A stretch of DNA of 64,000 nucleotides. Source: Phoronis australis. Its lineage: Eukaryota; Phoronida; Phoronidae. Below are positions 1-12,358 of this stretch, one piece after another (position 1 is the stretch's first letter; every line of letters begins with the position of its first letter). The notes beneath the pieces are model-generated. The model was not told the DNA's origin, did not search any database, and was given only the letters and a program-made list of their open reading frames with translations. Where the stretch lies: the NCBI GenBank assembly GCA_002633005.1, contig NMRA01000217.1, positions 124,001 to 188,000 of the forward strand, given 5' to 3'. Position numbers and translations under genes: made by a program.

Positions 1-558
1 AAAAGGGTGTTTATTACAAATACATTTGTTTTGAGGGAAATATTAGCATTTGTGTAGTGTGCGTACCTCTATATTTTAACATGTGCCTGTTTTCAAAGAA
101 AGGCAGACAGATATGCACATGTATGCTGTACTTTTTATTTGTTCTCTTTGAATAGATTTGGTAAATGAACTAACTCTCAGTAAATTCTAGGTATTTTTAT
201 AAACCTGACAAGTCATTGAAATCTAGTGTAGGCCTAAATACCCCTGTGTAGTGTACGTACACGTACATTCAACCTATGTACTATAAAGTATTGCCCACAA
301 GTATTTTTAAATACTGCTGTTCTCATGAACAATAGTTATATTTCCAAAATGCATCCAGTCTGACAAAAAATGTGCAATTATCAAATTTGTGGAAAATAAA
401 ATGCCACACAGGACTTGGCTAGAAACACCCTAGAGGACATGTCATGTGACAACTGATGTTGCAGAGGCAGGCTCTCTATCTCTCAAAACAACTTGCAACA
501 AACCAACAAGTGGAGGCAGCACAAAACTCGAGATCATTCCATACATTCGTAACTTAGT

Positions 559-565
<7 letters not shown>

Positions 566-622
<57 letters not shown>
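566..622. repeat. (TG)n microsatellite
   Basis: About 27 uninterrupted TG units follow a short TA run. The open frame across it is a poly Val-Cys artefact. Confidence 0.97.
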
Positions 623-625
<3 letters not shown>

Positions 626-2216
626 AAACAACAAAGAATGGATCAACTGAAATTTTCGGATATAATGACATCCTTCATCAACAGAAACAGAAATAAAGTA
701 AAATCAAACACTATATGACAATTGACATTTAAGATGTGGCGTAAAGAATATAATACATTGTTGCGGAAAAGATTCAATGATATAATTTAAGAAGTTTTTA
801 TGTTTAATCCATGAGGTTCTAGTGTATTGAGCTTGTCAAGCTTGTCAAGCTCATCGTTGATTGACTGTGCGTAGTGTACGTACCCCCACTAACCAGCACC
901 ATTGTTTACTGTTTACAAGTTGAACACTGGGCTTAGCCTTGCTTTAACTATTTTGACCAACTGGTGAATGTATTTAAAGCTAGGCAAATAGCACCAATAA
1001 AGTTTTGGAAAAAGTAGTTACTTGTAATTTTCTTTGTAAGAGAACAATTTTTCATTATACTGTGTTAAGATATGCAATGTATCATCATCTAGAACAACTT
1101 ATCAGCACGGTAATAACTTTTCTTACTTTAGTATGGGATACTTCATCAATTTGATCAAAAAATTAACAGCTACCTTATGAATTTTTGCATGATATAAGTA
1201 GGCTGTGACCACAAGTTTTAGTGTACGTACCCTTTTATACAACTGTGATGCATTAGGCCATAACATTTTATTCGGTGGTTCTTGTGCAAAAATATTTTAG
1301 ATTACAAACCTGGAATGATGGTACTTTAAAATAACATAGCTTTTACACTTATATGACAACTTTCATTTTTCACCAAAAGTGGCCACCGAACATGGACCTT
1401 GATTGTGATTTGCCCGTATGCAAAGCACGTGGGTGCAGAAAATAAGCTTAACGGATGCGGCAGAAATGAATGTCGCAAAAAAGCACCAAAACGCTGATTA
1501 GCACTCTCCTTTTAATTACAGATTGTCTAAAGATGCTTACATGTACGTAAGCCTAAAAACATAGTTGGTTCTGGTATGTCTTTTTCAAAATCTAGTCGCT
1601 GGTGTGATATTTATTTATTTGCTCAAATTTGCAATAAAGAAAATCCCCTAAGACGAATGAAAATCATAATGCGGGTTTTGTTTTTATGAATGTTTTGCTC
1701 ATCGCTTGGAACATGAAAATCATTGCGTTTCAAACCTTGCTTTCATGCTTAGAAAAAAAAAAACAATATATCTCGGTCGAAACTGATGCCTACCGACTTT
1801 TTAGTCGGTGAGAGCAGGTATCAAAATGAGTCGGGTAAAAGTTATGTTTTTGGCCTAATATGTTAGTTTCAATTTGCTTTGAACATCATGGAACTCTAGC
1901 CCCGTAATGTCAACTCCCGCACGTGACAAGTGTATTCTATTGTTGAAATGAAGTTACGTATTTGCGGAAACACGTGAGTTTTGGTTGTTGAGTGTTTGTT
2001 CTGCAATAATAAAGGCCATATTAACAGGTGCGTTTGCGTAACTTTCAAAAAACTATTCGTAGCGTGTAGCTAAGTGTATGTGTGCTCATGTTTGCATCAA
2101 TTATTTATCCTTTCAACTCTTTCTCTAATAATTCATGTGTACGATGTTTACCTATTGCCCAAATACGTTTTGGTTAATTCCATTTCGACGCAGTAAATGT
2201 TATTTGCAGTATTTAC

Positions 2217-2400
2217 CTATACCGGTGAAATAAAATTTAAAAAGTGAAAAGTTTTCCTTGACCAATACTTTGTGTTGCTGACAGCGTACATTGTACTTCC
2301 CAATTGTCCCGCTCTTGGTGGTGTATCCCACTTTTTAAATATTTTCCCGCCATCCCGCCACACTGACCCGCTTTTGACACACGGTGACACTGACATACTG
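2217..2400 (-). repeat. Old dispersed repeat, arm 1 (inverted relative to 6850-7030)
   Basis: Read on the minus strand, this contains in order GTGTCAAA, GGGATGGCGG, an AAAAAGTG run, and CACAAAGTATTGG. The same landmarks occur in the same order on the + strand at 6850-7030. The copies are strongly diverged, and neither has clear ends or coding capacity. The family is not recognised. Confidence 0.5.
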
Positions 2401-2760
2401 TCATATACTACTGTAGCTTCCCAAGCGACATAGCACAATTTTCCCGTTTGACTAAAAAGAAAAACGGTACGTTTCGTAGGTTTTTGAGGCACCCGCAATT
2501 GCCCATTTGACTTATAAAGTATGCATTTGGATGTAACGTCTCTCGATCGACAAAAAATGCTTGTGGACTAGTTTGTTCACTAAATATCCGTGGTGGTGGG
2601 CGCGGAAACCGTGGTCTATTTCTTTCGAAATGTTTCCCATAGTAACATGATTCTCAAAATCCGAGAACTGTCTATGCTTTATCGCTGTGTTAGTTCGACT
2701 GATTGTAGTGAATTGTATTGTGAGAATTTCTGATCCCAATCTTTATGCCTGTGTTTATAG

Positions 2761-3117
2761 GTAGAAATCATAAGCTCGACTGGCAACGGCACTTACGGAA
2801 TAACGGAAACTTCCGGGGATTCGGCTCAGGAATGCTCGACCATGGATAATTCCTCGACTACATCGCTACCTGAGGTCATGTTTACAAACCACAAATCACT
2901 GAGGGCGGGTTTCCTGCCAACAATTAAACGAGGACTTAGGGTCCGATATGAAGCCGCCAAGACTGTATGGACATATATGTTGTCCATCGCCCTTGCCTAC
3001 TTTATGACGCTAGCCTTGTTCCCTGGTATTGAATCGGAGATTACCAGTTGCTCACTCGGAAGTTGGATGCCTGTCATCATCATGGCAATTTTCAACGCGT
3101 GTGATTTCATCGGAAAG
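2761..3117 (+). CDS. SLC29A4: SLC29A4-like exon: central loop plus helices 7-8
   Basis: Acceptor tttatag precedes 2761; donor AAG|gttagt follows 3117 (phase 0). The frame is open from 2761, so the ATG at 2842 is internal and not a start. The first ~55 residues are a polar Ser/Thr-rich stretch matching the variable cytoplasmic loop of the family. Two hydrophobic helices follow, with the LFPGIESEI signature between them, ending at DFIGK, where the next exon continues with IIASLKYDW. Confidence 0.9.
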
Positions 3118-6100
3118 GTTAGTTAAATCCACTGTATCTACTGATTTAGTGTCGAAAACTCCATTTAAATTAATCAACTGAAAACTGTGTTGTTGAGCCC
3201 GGCTATCTTCCGTTGTGCCGGTCTTGACTGTTTTGACACAACTGACCCAGAGTATGACCTCTGCTCTATTTCGACTAAACCATTGATTGTAGAAACAGAT
3301 TCGCAACTCCGACATTTTCTTGCGTAATATCCTAGAGGAGGCGCCCCTTTCCTAAATTATCTGATGCAGTTTCCGGCTAGTGTATTGTGATGACGCAACA
3401 ACGGACCATGATTAGCAGACGACGTACTTGCCGGAAATAACACCAGATAATTTGGCCAGGTGTCGCTAGTGAATAGGATGTCATTGCTTCTGTAAGAGTA
3501 CAGATTTCGTCCATGGAAAATATACAGAGTTGGCGGCCCATGTACTATAGTCTATGGTTACACGATTATAGAATCTTCTAGAAATCTACGCTTAGTGTTG
3601 AGCAATAAAGTGGCTGTAGTTCATTTACCCATTATCACACTTATACCTGCCTTTGTTGCCATTTTTGTTTACTGTAAATACTCTCACGGTTTATTATCGT
3701 ATTTTTATTTAATTTCATGTCCCTTGTTGGAATTTCACCGTCATGTGTTTATTTATTTATTTATTATCCAAATTCTCAACCTGTCTTAATTTTTGCTTTG
3801 ATACATGTATTTAATTATTGTTTGACTACTTTATTGTATTACATTGTACTGTATTGTATTGTATTGTATTGTATTACATTGTGCTGTATTACATCATGTG
3901 TGCCCTGGGCTCTTGGAAAGCAGTGTCGACAGGGAAGAGGTCGCCCTCATTTTAAATATCATAATAAATTAAATTAAATTGAAAAACTACGCATTAGGGG
4001 TAGTGACGTGGCCTTGCGCAGGAGTGTAGAGAGTATCTCGGGCAGGGCTTGATGCTGGAGTGACACTGGTTGTATATGCGTCGGGCTCGTGCACGTTTTT
4101 CTATAATTGGTGTCGAGTGAAAGAGTATAGTCGGATTGGCTGACGAGCCACTACTCAATTGAAATATCAATTATGGTTTTGCAACACATTTGAGTGACAG
4201 TTGTCGTTGTCCTTTAATCGTGACAAGCGCGCACAGGCACATTAATTAATAGTACTTCAATTGATTTCCTACGGAGTACCAAGAATTATTTGTCAGGCAG
4301 TCGATTCCTTGGAAGGGTTCAAAAGACAGCTGTTTATTTACTGTTCTTAGCAGAGTGTGTATCGCGTTTTTTAAATGGAAAATACCTCGTTGTTTGATTA
4401 ACAGCACACTGCAACTACTAATTCAAATGGCTCCAGACGCCTAAAATACAACCAATTTTTCACAGATAAATACATTTCCCACTTAGGAATGATAAATCTC
4501 AAGCGGTAACAAGTTGTTATATGCGTGGGCCTGTCTAAAAACTGTGCTATGCTCGCGTACATACATTTAAGGCCGCAAGCCTATCTACGACGTTTCCCCT
4601 ATATCTGGAAATAGGAACGTGCGCCTAAATATGAAACACGTCGGTATAAACGATCAACAAATGTTGTAAAAAGTTCGTGAGTGGAACCTGGCGATCTGTT
4701 GGAGAATCGTATTGAGACGTTGACGTGTATTCAATTTAACACTTCGCCTGTGAATGACGTGAATCAGTTAGTAAAAGGTCCAGATTCTCAAAAATTCGAG
4801 CCCCCATTTTTTAAGCTATCTGCACGCATGGTGATAGATGTATTATTCAAAAAGCGTACGCAATAGGAATGTGCAGAGTGTGCCTAAATCTTCCGATTAA
4901 TGCAAAGTGTCTTTTGTAGATCATCGCCTCGCTGAAGTACGACTGGCCACGGGGTCGTTTGGTGCTATGTTCTTTGTGCAGATGCTTGTTGATTCCATTG
5001 ATGATGTTAGCAGCCATGCCTAGGGAAGATCCCGTCATTCACGTGAGTAATTCCGCCCTTAGACGTCCTTCCCACAGTTATAGGGCATTTCGTGATACCT
5101 CAATAATCCCGGAGCAGGCCAGGAATAGTGGATAACCATGGGATGCGTTGGGTCTACGAATCAAAGCAAAAAAACACACTCAAACTTTTCAAATTTGAGC
5201 AATAAAAATGCATTTATGCCCATAATAGACCTCTTGGCGTGTACTCTTCTGCGCATTAAAAAACGAGGGGTTAGGTGAGATCTAGGGAAACTTCTACAGC
5301 GTGGAAGACGCAATGGATGTCGTCGATTTCCAAATTTAACAGTTTCTGCAGAACTTAATTGCGGCGATAGTATACAGTATATGCGTCACCCACAATTGGA
5401 GTTTATTTCTTGCCTCATTGGTGGAGAGTGCTAATTAGAGAGACGATTAGCGTTGACCAATTATTTTCTGTTACTGGTTATTAAGCATCAGTGCAAGTGT
5501 TGCTTCCGATAAGAAATAAAAGTACAGGCTCTTCAATCGCTTCGTCAGCTCTTATATCTTATTTCTGAAACGCGGTATTGTGACTACCCAGGCGTGTCTT
5601 GCTTCCACGGAACGCAAGTACTAGGCCTGTTTCCTGGAAAGTCGGTTGGCTTTTGTCGTTTGATTCCGGCCAAAAGTAAGTCTACGGATTTCCGCCTTAA
5701 ACTGACTTTGAGTTGTGGACGGAATTTCTGACTTTTAGGCTTATTCTCATGAAACAGGCTGCGCCGTCTGTAGACAAAAACCAATAGACTTTTCAAGAAA
5801 TATGTTCTTGGTGAATTTAAACTTGCATCTCAGAAAAAATGCTTATCGATCAACACAAACCCAAACATTGTCAAGTGAAGGTCATCTCCTTGCGATTAGG
5901 AGATTCGGGAAGCCGTGAGTGCTGCCCCTGTCTGGTTGATCAACGAAACATAAAGCCATAATATGTGTATAACAATAACTTCGAAAGGCTAAAATTTCCT
6001 TAAAATACACGTATAGTCATAGAATAAAGCAGCACATGCGCTCTAATACGATAACAAACGCATACACCTAGGACAGATAATAACAGAAATATATTTTTAA

Positions 6101-9100
6101 CACTAGGGCAATGGCTGCTTTGAAAAACTTACTGAAGCATTCATACAAAATTATGATTTTATTTAGTAATTGAACCTTTGATACCATTTGATGCAACTTC
6201 ATTATGAGTAACAATTAAGAATGACGTGACAAAGAATGTGATAAAAGTAATTATTTCAATTACCTGTCCGAAATTTGCAGATAATGGTTTTCTAATGGAC
6301 AGAAATGGGCAATTATCTACATGTACTGTGTAGCTCATTGCGTTGGTTGTAGAGTAGGACTTTACATAGACATTTAGCAACATACTCATTTTCTCTCTAA
6401 GTGTAAATTAGTGATGCTGATATATGTAGTGTGTGTTATTGTAAACCAGAGACGTTGAAACTCTTTTTGCGAATGTTAGTTAATACGTCAAAATAGAAAG
6501 TGAGGTCTGGAAAACATTAACAGTTTTCACAACAAAGAGACAATGTAACACCCGTTACAAAGTTTTCAACATTCGAGGATGAAAAGTGGGACATCTGTAT
6601 TGTAAAACGGGACATACGGATTAAAGGCGGGACATCTGGGTCTATGCCAAAACACACGTCCCCACAGTTTTATTTTGTGGAACGGGAGGTTAAAGATGTC
6701 GTAACACCAAAAAGCGTCCAATGGGGCTTTTTGTTTTTTAGTCGAACGGGAAATAATTTTTGGGTGCCGCAAAAACCCTCGAACGTCTCGTTTTTTTCTG
6801 TTTAGTCAAATGAAACTATAGAACTATATCGCATGGCCAATCAATGGTGTATGTTATATGTCAATATCGCCGAGTGTCAAAGGGTGTAACGGGATGGCGG
6901 AAGAAATTCAAAAAGTGTAACAGTCCTCATAGAGGAGAAACAGTTGGCAATTACGCTCTCGGTGACACAAAATATTGGATTTTTTGCAAACCTTTCATTT
7001 TTAATTTTATTTTCACGAGTAAAGGCAAATGCTACACATAACATTACTGCCCAGGAATCGAATTAGCATTATATCTGGGGAACATTTCAGAAATGAGGTA
7101 TTATAGAAATCATACAAAACAGTATATACACACACGCACAGATATACGCAAAGAAATACATGAGTACTTTTTCTTAAGTTATGTAATCCCATCTGTTAGT
7201 AAACTTCATTTATGATTGCAGATGGAACATTTATAAACCAAAAGTCGTTTATTTTCGTAAAATACTGTAACTTGATTATAGCTTCCAAGAATGCTTTCTT
7301 GAAGAACTAGCATGTAGTTTGATACATGTAGCTTGTCGATTTGGCATTATGATTCCATCTAGTAGATGGTGTAGTTTAATTAGTGTCATTCTCCATTGAC
7401 TGTTTGAAATATGACCTTTGTTGGCTCTCATCGCGTTGATGATTTTTCTCAGAAAAACACGTACGAATCAGGTGGTAAACGGACGCATAAGGTATTCCCA
7501 TATTTCGTGCCAAAGCAACGCAATTTCGGTAATATTTCATGAACACAGATGAGTGGAATTCTTTGATTGGAAATATTCAAAGCAAACAGGAATCATTGAA
7601 AGCTCGTGAATTAAACATAAAAAACTTTGTCCTGCATTTTTTCCAAATCACTTTTGATATTAGAAAAAAATGCCGGCTGAAAATTTTTACACCTGATATG
7701 TGGATGGTTTTCAGCGGGAGCGGAGTATTACGATGTCACCCCGGTTGTAACGTTAGCCCTCTCTCCCCGGTTGCCACCTACTTCGACTCCCCCTGTCGCC
7801 ACCTGTTTCCAGAAACCCCGTCCCTCTTCTGGCGCCCGGATGCAACTGCCATGTCCTTCCTTCGAGACAATTGGAAATGCCGGGATTTTTGGACTTACAC
7901 AGTGACTAACTCTGCCGCAGCCAGGATGGCACGTGTGGGTCATGACACCCCTGTTTTTTGCAAAATGAGACCTCCTGGTCAAAACCCAATTTCTTTTGCG
8001 TGTGACNCCCCCCCCCCCTCCGTCAACAACCATTCCCCATTTCTCCATTTGGACACTCTTTTGAATATTTGTGGCTACAATATGACAGTAGTGACTAAAC
8101 CAAGCTGTTCAACTGCTCGGTAATGCACAATTCACGTTTTTTTCTTTGGAGATTTTAATTGTTTTGAAATTAACAAAACAATACGTGTACATTTGTTCTA
8201 TCACAATCACCAGTGGATAGAGATTAGCTCACCGAAATGTAACATTGACTTGCTCGTCAGTCAATGACGTCATCCCTATTCGAATGTTTGGTTGAATGCT
8301 TTTCGTTTTTTTATCATCCACATCCAACATGAGCAAGTCTAGTAAGAGCGCCAAATCCAACATATGTCGTTTTCTTGTTAACTACAGCGCCACCATTTAA
8401 AAATGGTCGAACTACATGTTGTTGCGGAAACAAAAAATGGAACACGAAGCATACGCGAACGTGACCCTGTGACCTCTGGTTATTCACACGTTCGCCACGT
8501 ACATGTAGCCAAAGCTCTCTAATACGCTTTCAATGACAACATGGTCGGCGTTCAGAAATCGTTCCGGAATTGACGTACTAAGAACTAAGGTTAAGGAAAC
8601 AGACAGGATATTCGATAATTTACTTATTTCGTCCGAGGTACAAATTTGTGTTTAAAAGGCGTGTAGTTTGCTAACAGAAAAGAGACAAACATATTACCTC
8701 ATTACTAGATTTTGTATATTTTTCAAGTGTTTGAACTAGATTAATATTAAACCTTTGAGATAAGGTCTTTAGTAAAATATTTCAATATCGAAGTATAATA
8801 TAAGCGCGAGTTGAACATTATGAAAAATAACTGTAAATCGCGAGACTGCGTTTAATTTTAGGCTGAAGCGTGGTCTTTGGGATTGTCAGCTGTGCTCGGT
8901 TTGACCAACGGTTACTTCGGAAGTGTTCCCATGATTATTGCGCCGAGTAAAGTGAAGGTGGAACACAGAGAGATAACAGGTATGTCAGGGTCCGGTGCTT
9001 ACCGTATTGCCGAACCATTAGGTCTATGGGCCTCTATGCGGAACTGTGCTTATGTGCTGCGAAAAAGGCATTATTTCGGATATAGGCCCATGGTCTTTAA

Positions 9101-9974
9101 GTCCCAGCAAACGATAATACTAAACTATTTTTCCACATTTCTTGAAAATACGCCGAAGAACTCCAAGGATACAGAGGGAAACGTAAAAAATGCCATGAGG
9201 AGGCACAGCGGTAGTCAAACATGTGTGCCTATATATACGAATTAATGTTTGGGCCTATGCAGGGGACATTACTTGAGATTGGGTGAAAAAAATTCGCAAA
9301 AAACATTTCGGGTCTAAAGGTGTGGCAATACGGTAATCTTTGCTCTCGAGGTCCAACTCAAAATTATTATTGATATTTTTATGCACCTGAAACCTGGTTT
9401 CTGCTCTTAAATTTTCCGTTTTTTCTTTCATGCGAACTCAAGATAAATGTCTATTATTCTACGCTCGAGTTCATTATTTTATGGTTTATGCTTATGGATT
9501 TCTATTCCATGTTCGTTCTTGATGACCCCTAGATTTGAGCAACAAGCTCGGCTGTAAACTCGAGATTTCGTGTAACCTTTTGGGTTCAGACTCGACCTTA
9601 TAGCTTTAATCCTGAGGTCAACAAGTGCAAACTGGTGTTGTACATTCAACGTACCAAACACGAATATTATGGGCACTGTCCGTGATAATTGAAAAGATTT
9701 ATTAAATGACTGTGCTTCACAAAGAGACATAATGATGTCGAACGTTTTATTCTGCTTTCCTGCAGGAAATATCATGACGCTTTCCTACAGTATTGGTCTG
9801 ACACTCGGCAGCGCCATGTCATACCTTCTGGACGCCTGGATAGGAGAACCGCTTGACTATGACCCGTGTTCCATGAACGGGTCACACATACTCCAGAATG
9901 GGACGGCACTATTGCGCAACTACGCTGTAAATTACTCACCACTACGAAACATTCTCACAGAAAATGGTAGATAG
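2761..9974 (+). CDS. SLC29A4: SLC29A4/ENT4 (PMAT)-like transporter, C-terminal half, 4 exons
   Basis: Exons 2761-3117, 4920-5042, 8862-8979 and 9766-9974 join in frame (807 nt, 268 residues plus stop). The product is the C-terminal part of an equilibrative nucleoside transporter family protein, an 11-helix plasma-membrane carrier. It shows five helices in order: the YMLSIALAYF segment, WMPVIIMAIFNACDFIGK, RLVLCSLCRCLLIPLMML, LGLTNGYFGSVPM, and MTLSYSIGLTLGSAMSYLL. The strings LFPGIESEI and NGYFGSVPMI are closest to vertebrate ENT4, the polyspecific organic cation/monoamine and adenosine carrier, rather than ENT1-3. The tail after the last helix has three N-glycosylation sequons (NGS, NGT, NYS), fitting an extracellular C-terminus. 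Helices 1-6 would lie upstream of the window. Orthology to ENT4 rests on remembered family features, not a tree. Confidence 0.9.
3833..3900. repeat. (TATTG)n pentanucleotide repeat
   Basis: An imperfect run of TATTG/TACAT units lies in the SLC29A4-like intron. Its frame gives a spurious Ile/Val/Leu/Tyr-rich peptide. Confidence 0.85.
4920..5042 (+). CDS. SLC29A4: SLC29A4-like exon: helix 9
   Basis: This 123-nt exon is phase 0 on both sides, between acceptor cttttgtag and donor CAC|gtgagt. It encodes 41 residues: a KYDWPRGR cytoplasmic connector, then the helix LVLCSLCRCLLIPLMML and AAMPREDPVIH. No ATG-started frame shows it; I found it by matching the splice phase of the preceding exon and family order. 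Confidence 0.88.
6850..7030 (+). repeat. Old dispersed repeat, arm 2
   Basis: This shares ordered landmarks with the minus strand of 2217-2400 (GTGTCAAAG, GGGATGGCGG, TTCAAAAAGTG, CACAAAATATTGG). It lies in the second visible SLC29A4-like intron. A nearby stretch (6585-6640) carries three GGGACAT copies about 20-25 bp apart and may belong to the same decayed element. Confidence 0.5.
8862..8979 (+). CDS. SLC29A4: SLC29A4-like exon: helix 10
   Basis: This 118-nt exon begins phase 0 after acceptor taattttag and ends phase 1 at ACA G|gtatgt. The coding frame is AEAWSLGLSAVLGLTNGYFG, then SVPMIIAPSKVKVEHREIT. NGYFGSVPM is the most conserved stretch of ENT4-type helix 10. The open frame continues past the donor into intron sequence; those extra codons are not coding. 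Confidence 0.9.
9766..9974 (+). CDS. SLC29A4: SLC29A4-like terminal exon: helix 11 and C-terminus
   Basis: Acceptor ctttcctgcag precedes 9766 and the exon continues the split Gly codon from 8979. It reads NIMTLSYSIGLTLGSAMSYL, a ~45-residue tail with sequons NGS, NGT and NYS, and the stop TAG at 9972-9974. The motif GN.MT.SY..GLTLGSA is ENT4-like. The tail is longer than I recall for the vertebrate protein. Confidence 0.92.
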
Positions 9975-10014
9975 ACTAGTCTCACTCAGCCACATCGTAA
10001 GGCGAAAAATAAGC

Positions 10015-10020
10015 AATAAA
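10015..10020 (+). promoter_or_regulatory. Poly(A) signal AATAAA of the SLC29A4-like gene
   Basis: An exact AATAAA lies 41 nt after the transporter stop codon, which implies a very short 3' untranslated region if used. Confidence 0.6.
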
Positions 10021-10563
10021 AACACGAAATCTTCATGATTTTTACTTCAGTCTTGAGGTTCTCGAATAATATCCTGTTAGCAGGTTATAAAGCGTGTTCA
10101 GTGGCCGGTTTCATAAAAGGTACTTTGGACTCAGTTAGGCGCCACAATTTTATTTCGTGAAATTGATTTTATTTCATCTAATAAAATGTACAGATTCTCT
10201 CAAACTATAATCATAACATCTAGTGCTTAGAAAATGTTAAATATATAATTTCTAAACTGTGGTGTGCTAACCGTTACATGACAGAAACTTATTCAGTAAT
10301 CGTGTGAAGAGGGATCTTAGGTCAAAATTTCTGACAGAAGTCTGAAGTCATTTTTCGAAAGTGATCTCGATGAAGAAACTCGTACGAACTGTACGATTTA
10401 GGTGTTACATTAACTGTTGAGACCAATAAGGCGCAGTTTGTGAAAAATGACGCTCGGATTTGGAACTGTTTTGGCGGACGAAACTGTCTTCATGAAATTG
10501 TACTGAGAGGTAACAGCAATCACACCCGTTTTTGTCAGAAGGTTGTTTCAGCAAATTAATGTT

Positions 10564-10733
10564 CATAGGCGTACTTAGGGAGGGTCTACCCCCCGCCTCT
10601 GACACGACCAAGGAAAAAACACCGTGGGCATGCTCTTTTTAGGTTTTAGGGCTAATGCATTATCTATTGCAACTTTACGATTGCCCCCTCCCCTTCTCCT
10701 GCCAATTCTTGCGATGTCCTGGATCTGCCAGTG
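10564..10733. mobile_element. MITE-like element, GC-rich interior, degenerate ends
   Basis: The left end is CATAGGCGTACTTAGG and the right end is CTGGATCTGCCAGTG, whose reverse complement CACTGGCAGATCCAG resembles the ends of the 14287-14520 and 39853-40001 elements. The interior is rich in C runs. I see no clear target duplication, so boundaries are approximate. Confidence 0.45.
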
Positions 10734-11937
10734 CAGTTTCCAGACTTGGGTATCTGTAACAGTGGATCGAGTTAGTGATTGTATTATTTCACGTTTCATG
10801 CTACCCCCAACTGTTGTTGATGAACCAGTGCATGATTTGAGATGTTGTGTTGCATAATAAAAGGCAAACGAAATGTTTGTGCGTTATACTACATGTTCAC
10901 ACCCCGGAGTATAATATTTATAGCCGAAATCCTACTCGAAATTATGATGACGTTTTCCGTTCTTAGTAGTGTCTATTTTAGTGAGCTAGAGAAATTATCA
11001 TACTATTAGTATGGTTTACGAAGATGGATATCTATGCCAAGCTAGCACATGGTGACATCGAGTTTTCAGCTATAAACTTGGGTAATAATCGGAGATTTCG
11101 AGCTCGCACTGAAATTTAGAGTTTTAATGCTGTGATCATTTAGAGCAAACAAAAATTAGTCGTCTACGGTAAACCTTAATATGCTTGAGCACAAAATAGA
11201 CACTTATTGTGAGTTTTTATTAAAGAAATGCGAAAAATATCATCAGAATTGTGAGTTAGATTTCGCGTACGGGTCACAGAGGTTTCAAATTCGCACACAT
11301 AAACAGGCCTATTAATAACGCGTCTAATTCACAAATGCTTCGAATCACTGAATGTTTAATCCAAATAATGATTAAAAGAACAAATGAAAGCTATGGCAAC
11401 AATACTACAGTGTACAATTTAGAAATAATATTTAGGTCCGATGAAACGTCGCCATGATCACTCGATTCTGCAATAAATGCTCATTAGCTTTATTTCCCTT
11501 TCTATATTCGTCATCATTGGCCTCGTTGTGGTCACCTTATCATTACCACCAATGTTATCGCAATCATTGCCAACACCGTCGCTATCATATGAGCATGAAA
11601 ATTTTTATACCTACTGTTTGATATTTTGAATAAAGAAATGAAACAACCGCTGGCGCGGGTAAGTCAAATTTAGCGACGTTGCACCCGCATCCGGAGAGAT
11701 TAAGCTTTGCTGCTAATGCTGTGATGGCCTGGCCAATAGGTGGCGCTTTAAAATCTGAGACCGCCATGTCGACTTAATGGCAGTTTTCCACATCCGCTGG
11801 TGTAAGCCTTCTTTTAACCTCTCCTAAGCCCCAATTCTTCTCAAAATCCAAGACATTATTGTGATCCTTAGGAAAGTCCTAATGAGTTAAGTTACATCAA
11901 AGGATTTCTTAGCCAGTATTGTTATCCACGTTGGTCG

Positions 11938-11943
11938 TTTATT
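11938..11943 (-). promoter_or_regulatory. Candidate poly(A) signal of the CUB/TSP1 gene
   Basis: TTTATT on + is AATAAA on the minus strand, 286 nt past the TGA at 12229. Other TTTATT copies exist further on (near 11489), so the true site is unproven. Confidence 0.35.
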
Positions 11944-11989
11944 CAGCGGAAACGCCAAGTCTGACAGCAACACTAGTCCCCCTGCACTG

Positions 11990-12080
11990 TCATCATCGTC
12001 ATCACATCATCATCATCATTTTCGCCATAATCATCAACGCAACAATCATCAACGTCACCATCGTCGTCACATTCATCTGA
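11990..12080. repeat. ATC/GTC trinucleotide-rich tract
   Basis: An imperfect ATC, GTC and ACC run lies in the probable 3' untranslated region of the minus-strand gene. Confidence 0.75.
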
Positions 12081-12228
12081 GCAACATTAGCAACGGCCAT
12101 ATTGACTTTCGCACCTTCGATCTAATCCCTTTCACCCTATTCATTACTGCCACCTTTTTAATCACTGTTCAGGATGTTTTCATTGTTATGAACTCTAAGA
12201 TTCGAACACCATTATCTTGTCCTCCTCG

Positions 12229-12358
12229 TCATGCATCCTGTGTCGGTTGAATCGCCACCGTTAATTCGGCCGTGTATGTGCCCTGCAGCTCATAAATGTT
12301 GTTGTCGTAACTGTTCACTTGTTCGTCTTCGTTTACAACCATAGCGTTCATCTTTCGC
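12229..12358 (-). CDS. CUB/TSP1 gene exon 10: cytoplasmic tail and stop
   Basis: Acceptor gaaattctag (minus strand) starts this exon in phase 2, completing AG|G (Arg) from exon 9. It encodes 42 residues, beginning RKMNAMVVNEDEQ and including SYDNNIYELQ, with TGA at 12229-12231. The two tyrosines lie in an acidic/Asn context; YELQ is a plausible YxxΦ-type sorting or SH2-docking site, which is inference. The assignment rests on phase fit, the good acceptor and the clean stop; nearly 3 kb of intron separates it from the helix exon. Confidence 0.7.

Larger units (their letters stand above)
1..2760 (+). other. Presumed intron upstream of the first visible SLC29A4-like exon
   Basis: No coding exon is recognisable here on either strand. 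The stretch ends in a usable acceptor (tgtttatag) immediately before the exon at 2761, so it is most simply the 3' part of an intron whose 5' exon lies outside the window. It contains a (TG)n microsatellite, a 10-bp tandem duplication (GCTTGTCAAG, 831-850), four scattered copies of TAGTGTACGTACC-like sequence, and one arm of a diverged inverted repeat near 2217-2400. The intron assignment is inference from the acceptor and from the truncated state of the transporter. Confidence 0.55.
9975..12228. other. Intergenic/3'UTR stretch between convergent genes
   Basis: It contains the poly(A) signal of the transporter on + (10015-10020), a MITE-like element (10564-10733), a candidate poly(A) signal of the CUB/TSP1 gene on minus (11938-11943), and an ATC-rich tract (11990-12080) that would fall in that gene's 3' untranslated region. 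I see no other gene. Confidence 0.6.

Noticed and set aside
7539-8123. 194-codon + frame and 106-codon minus frame overlapping it
   Set aside because: They lie in an intron, cross an N and a C run, and show no domain. The stretch looks like a GC-richer decayed repeat.
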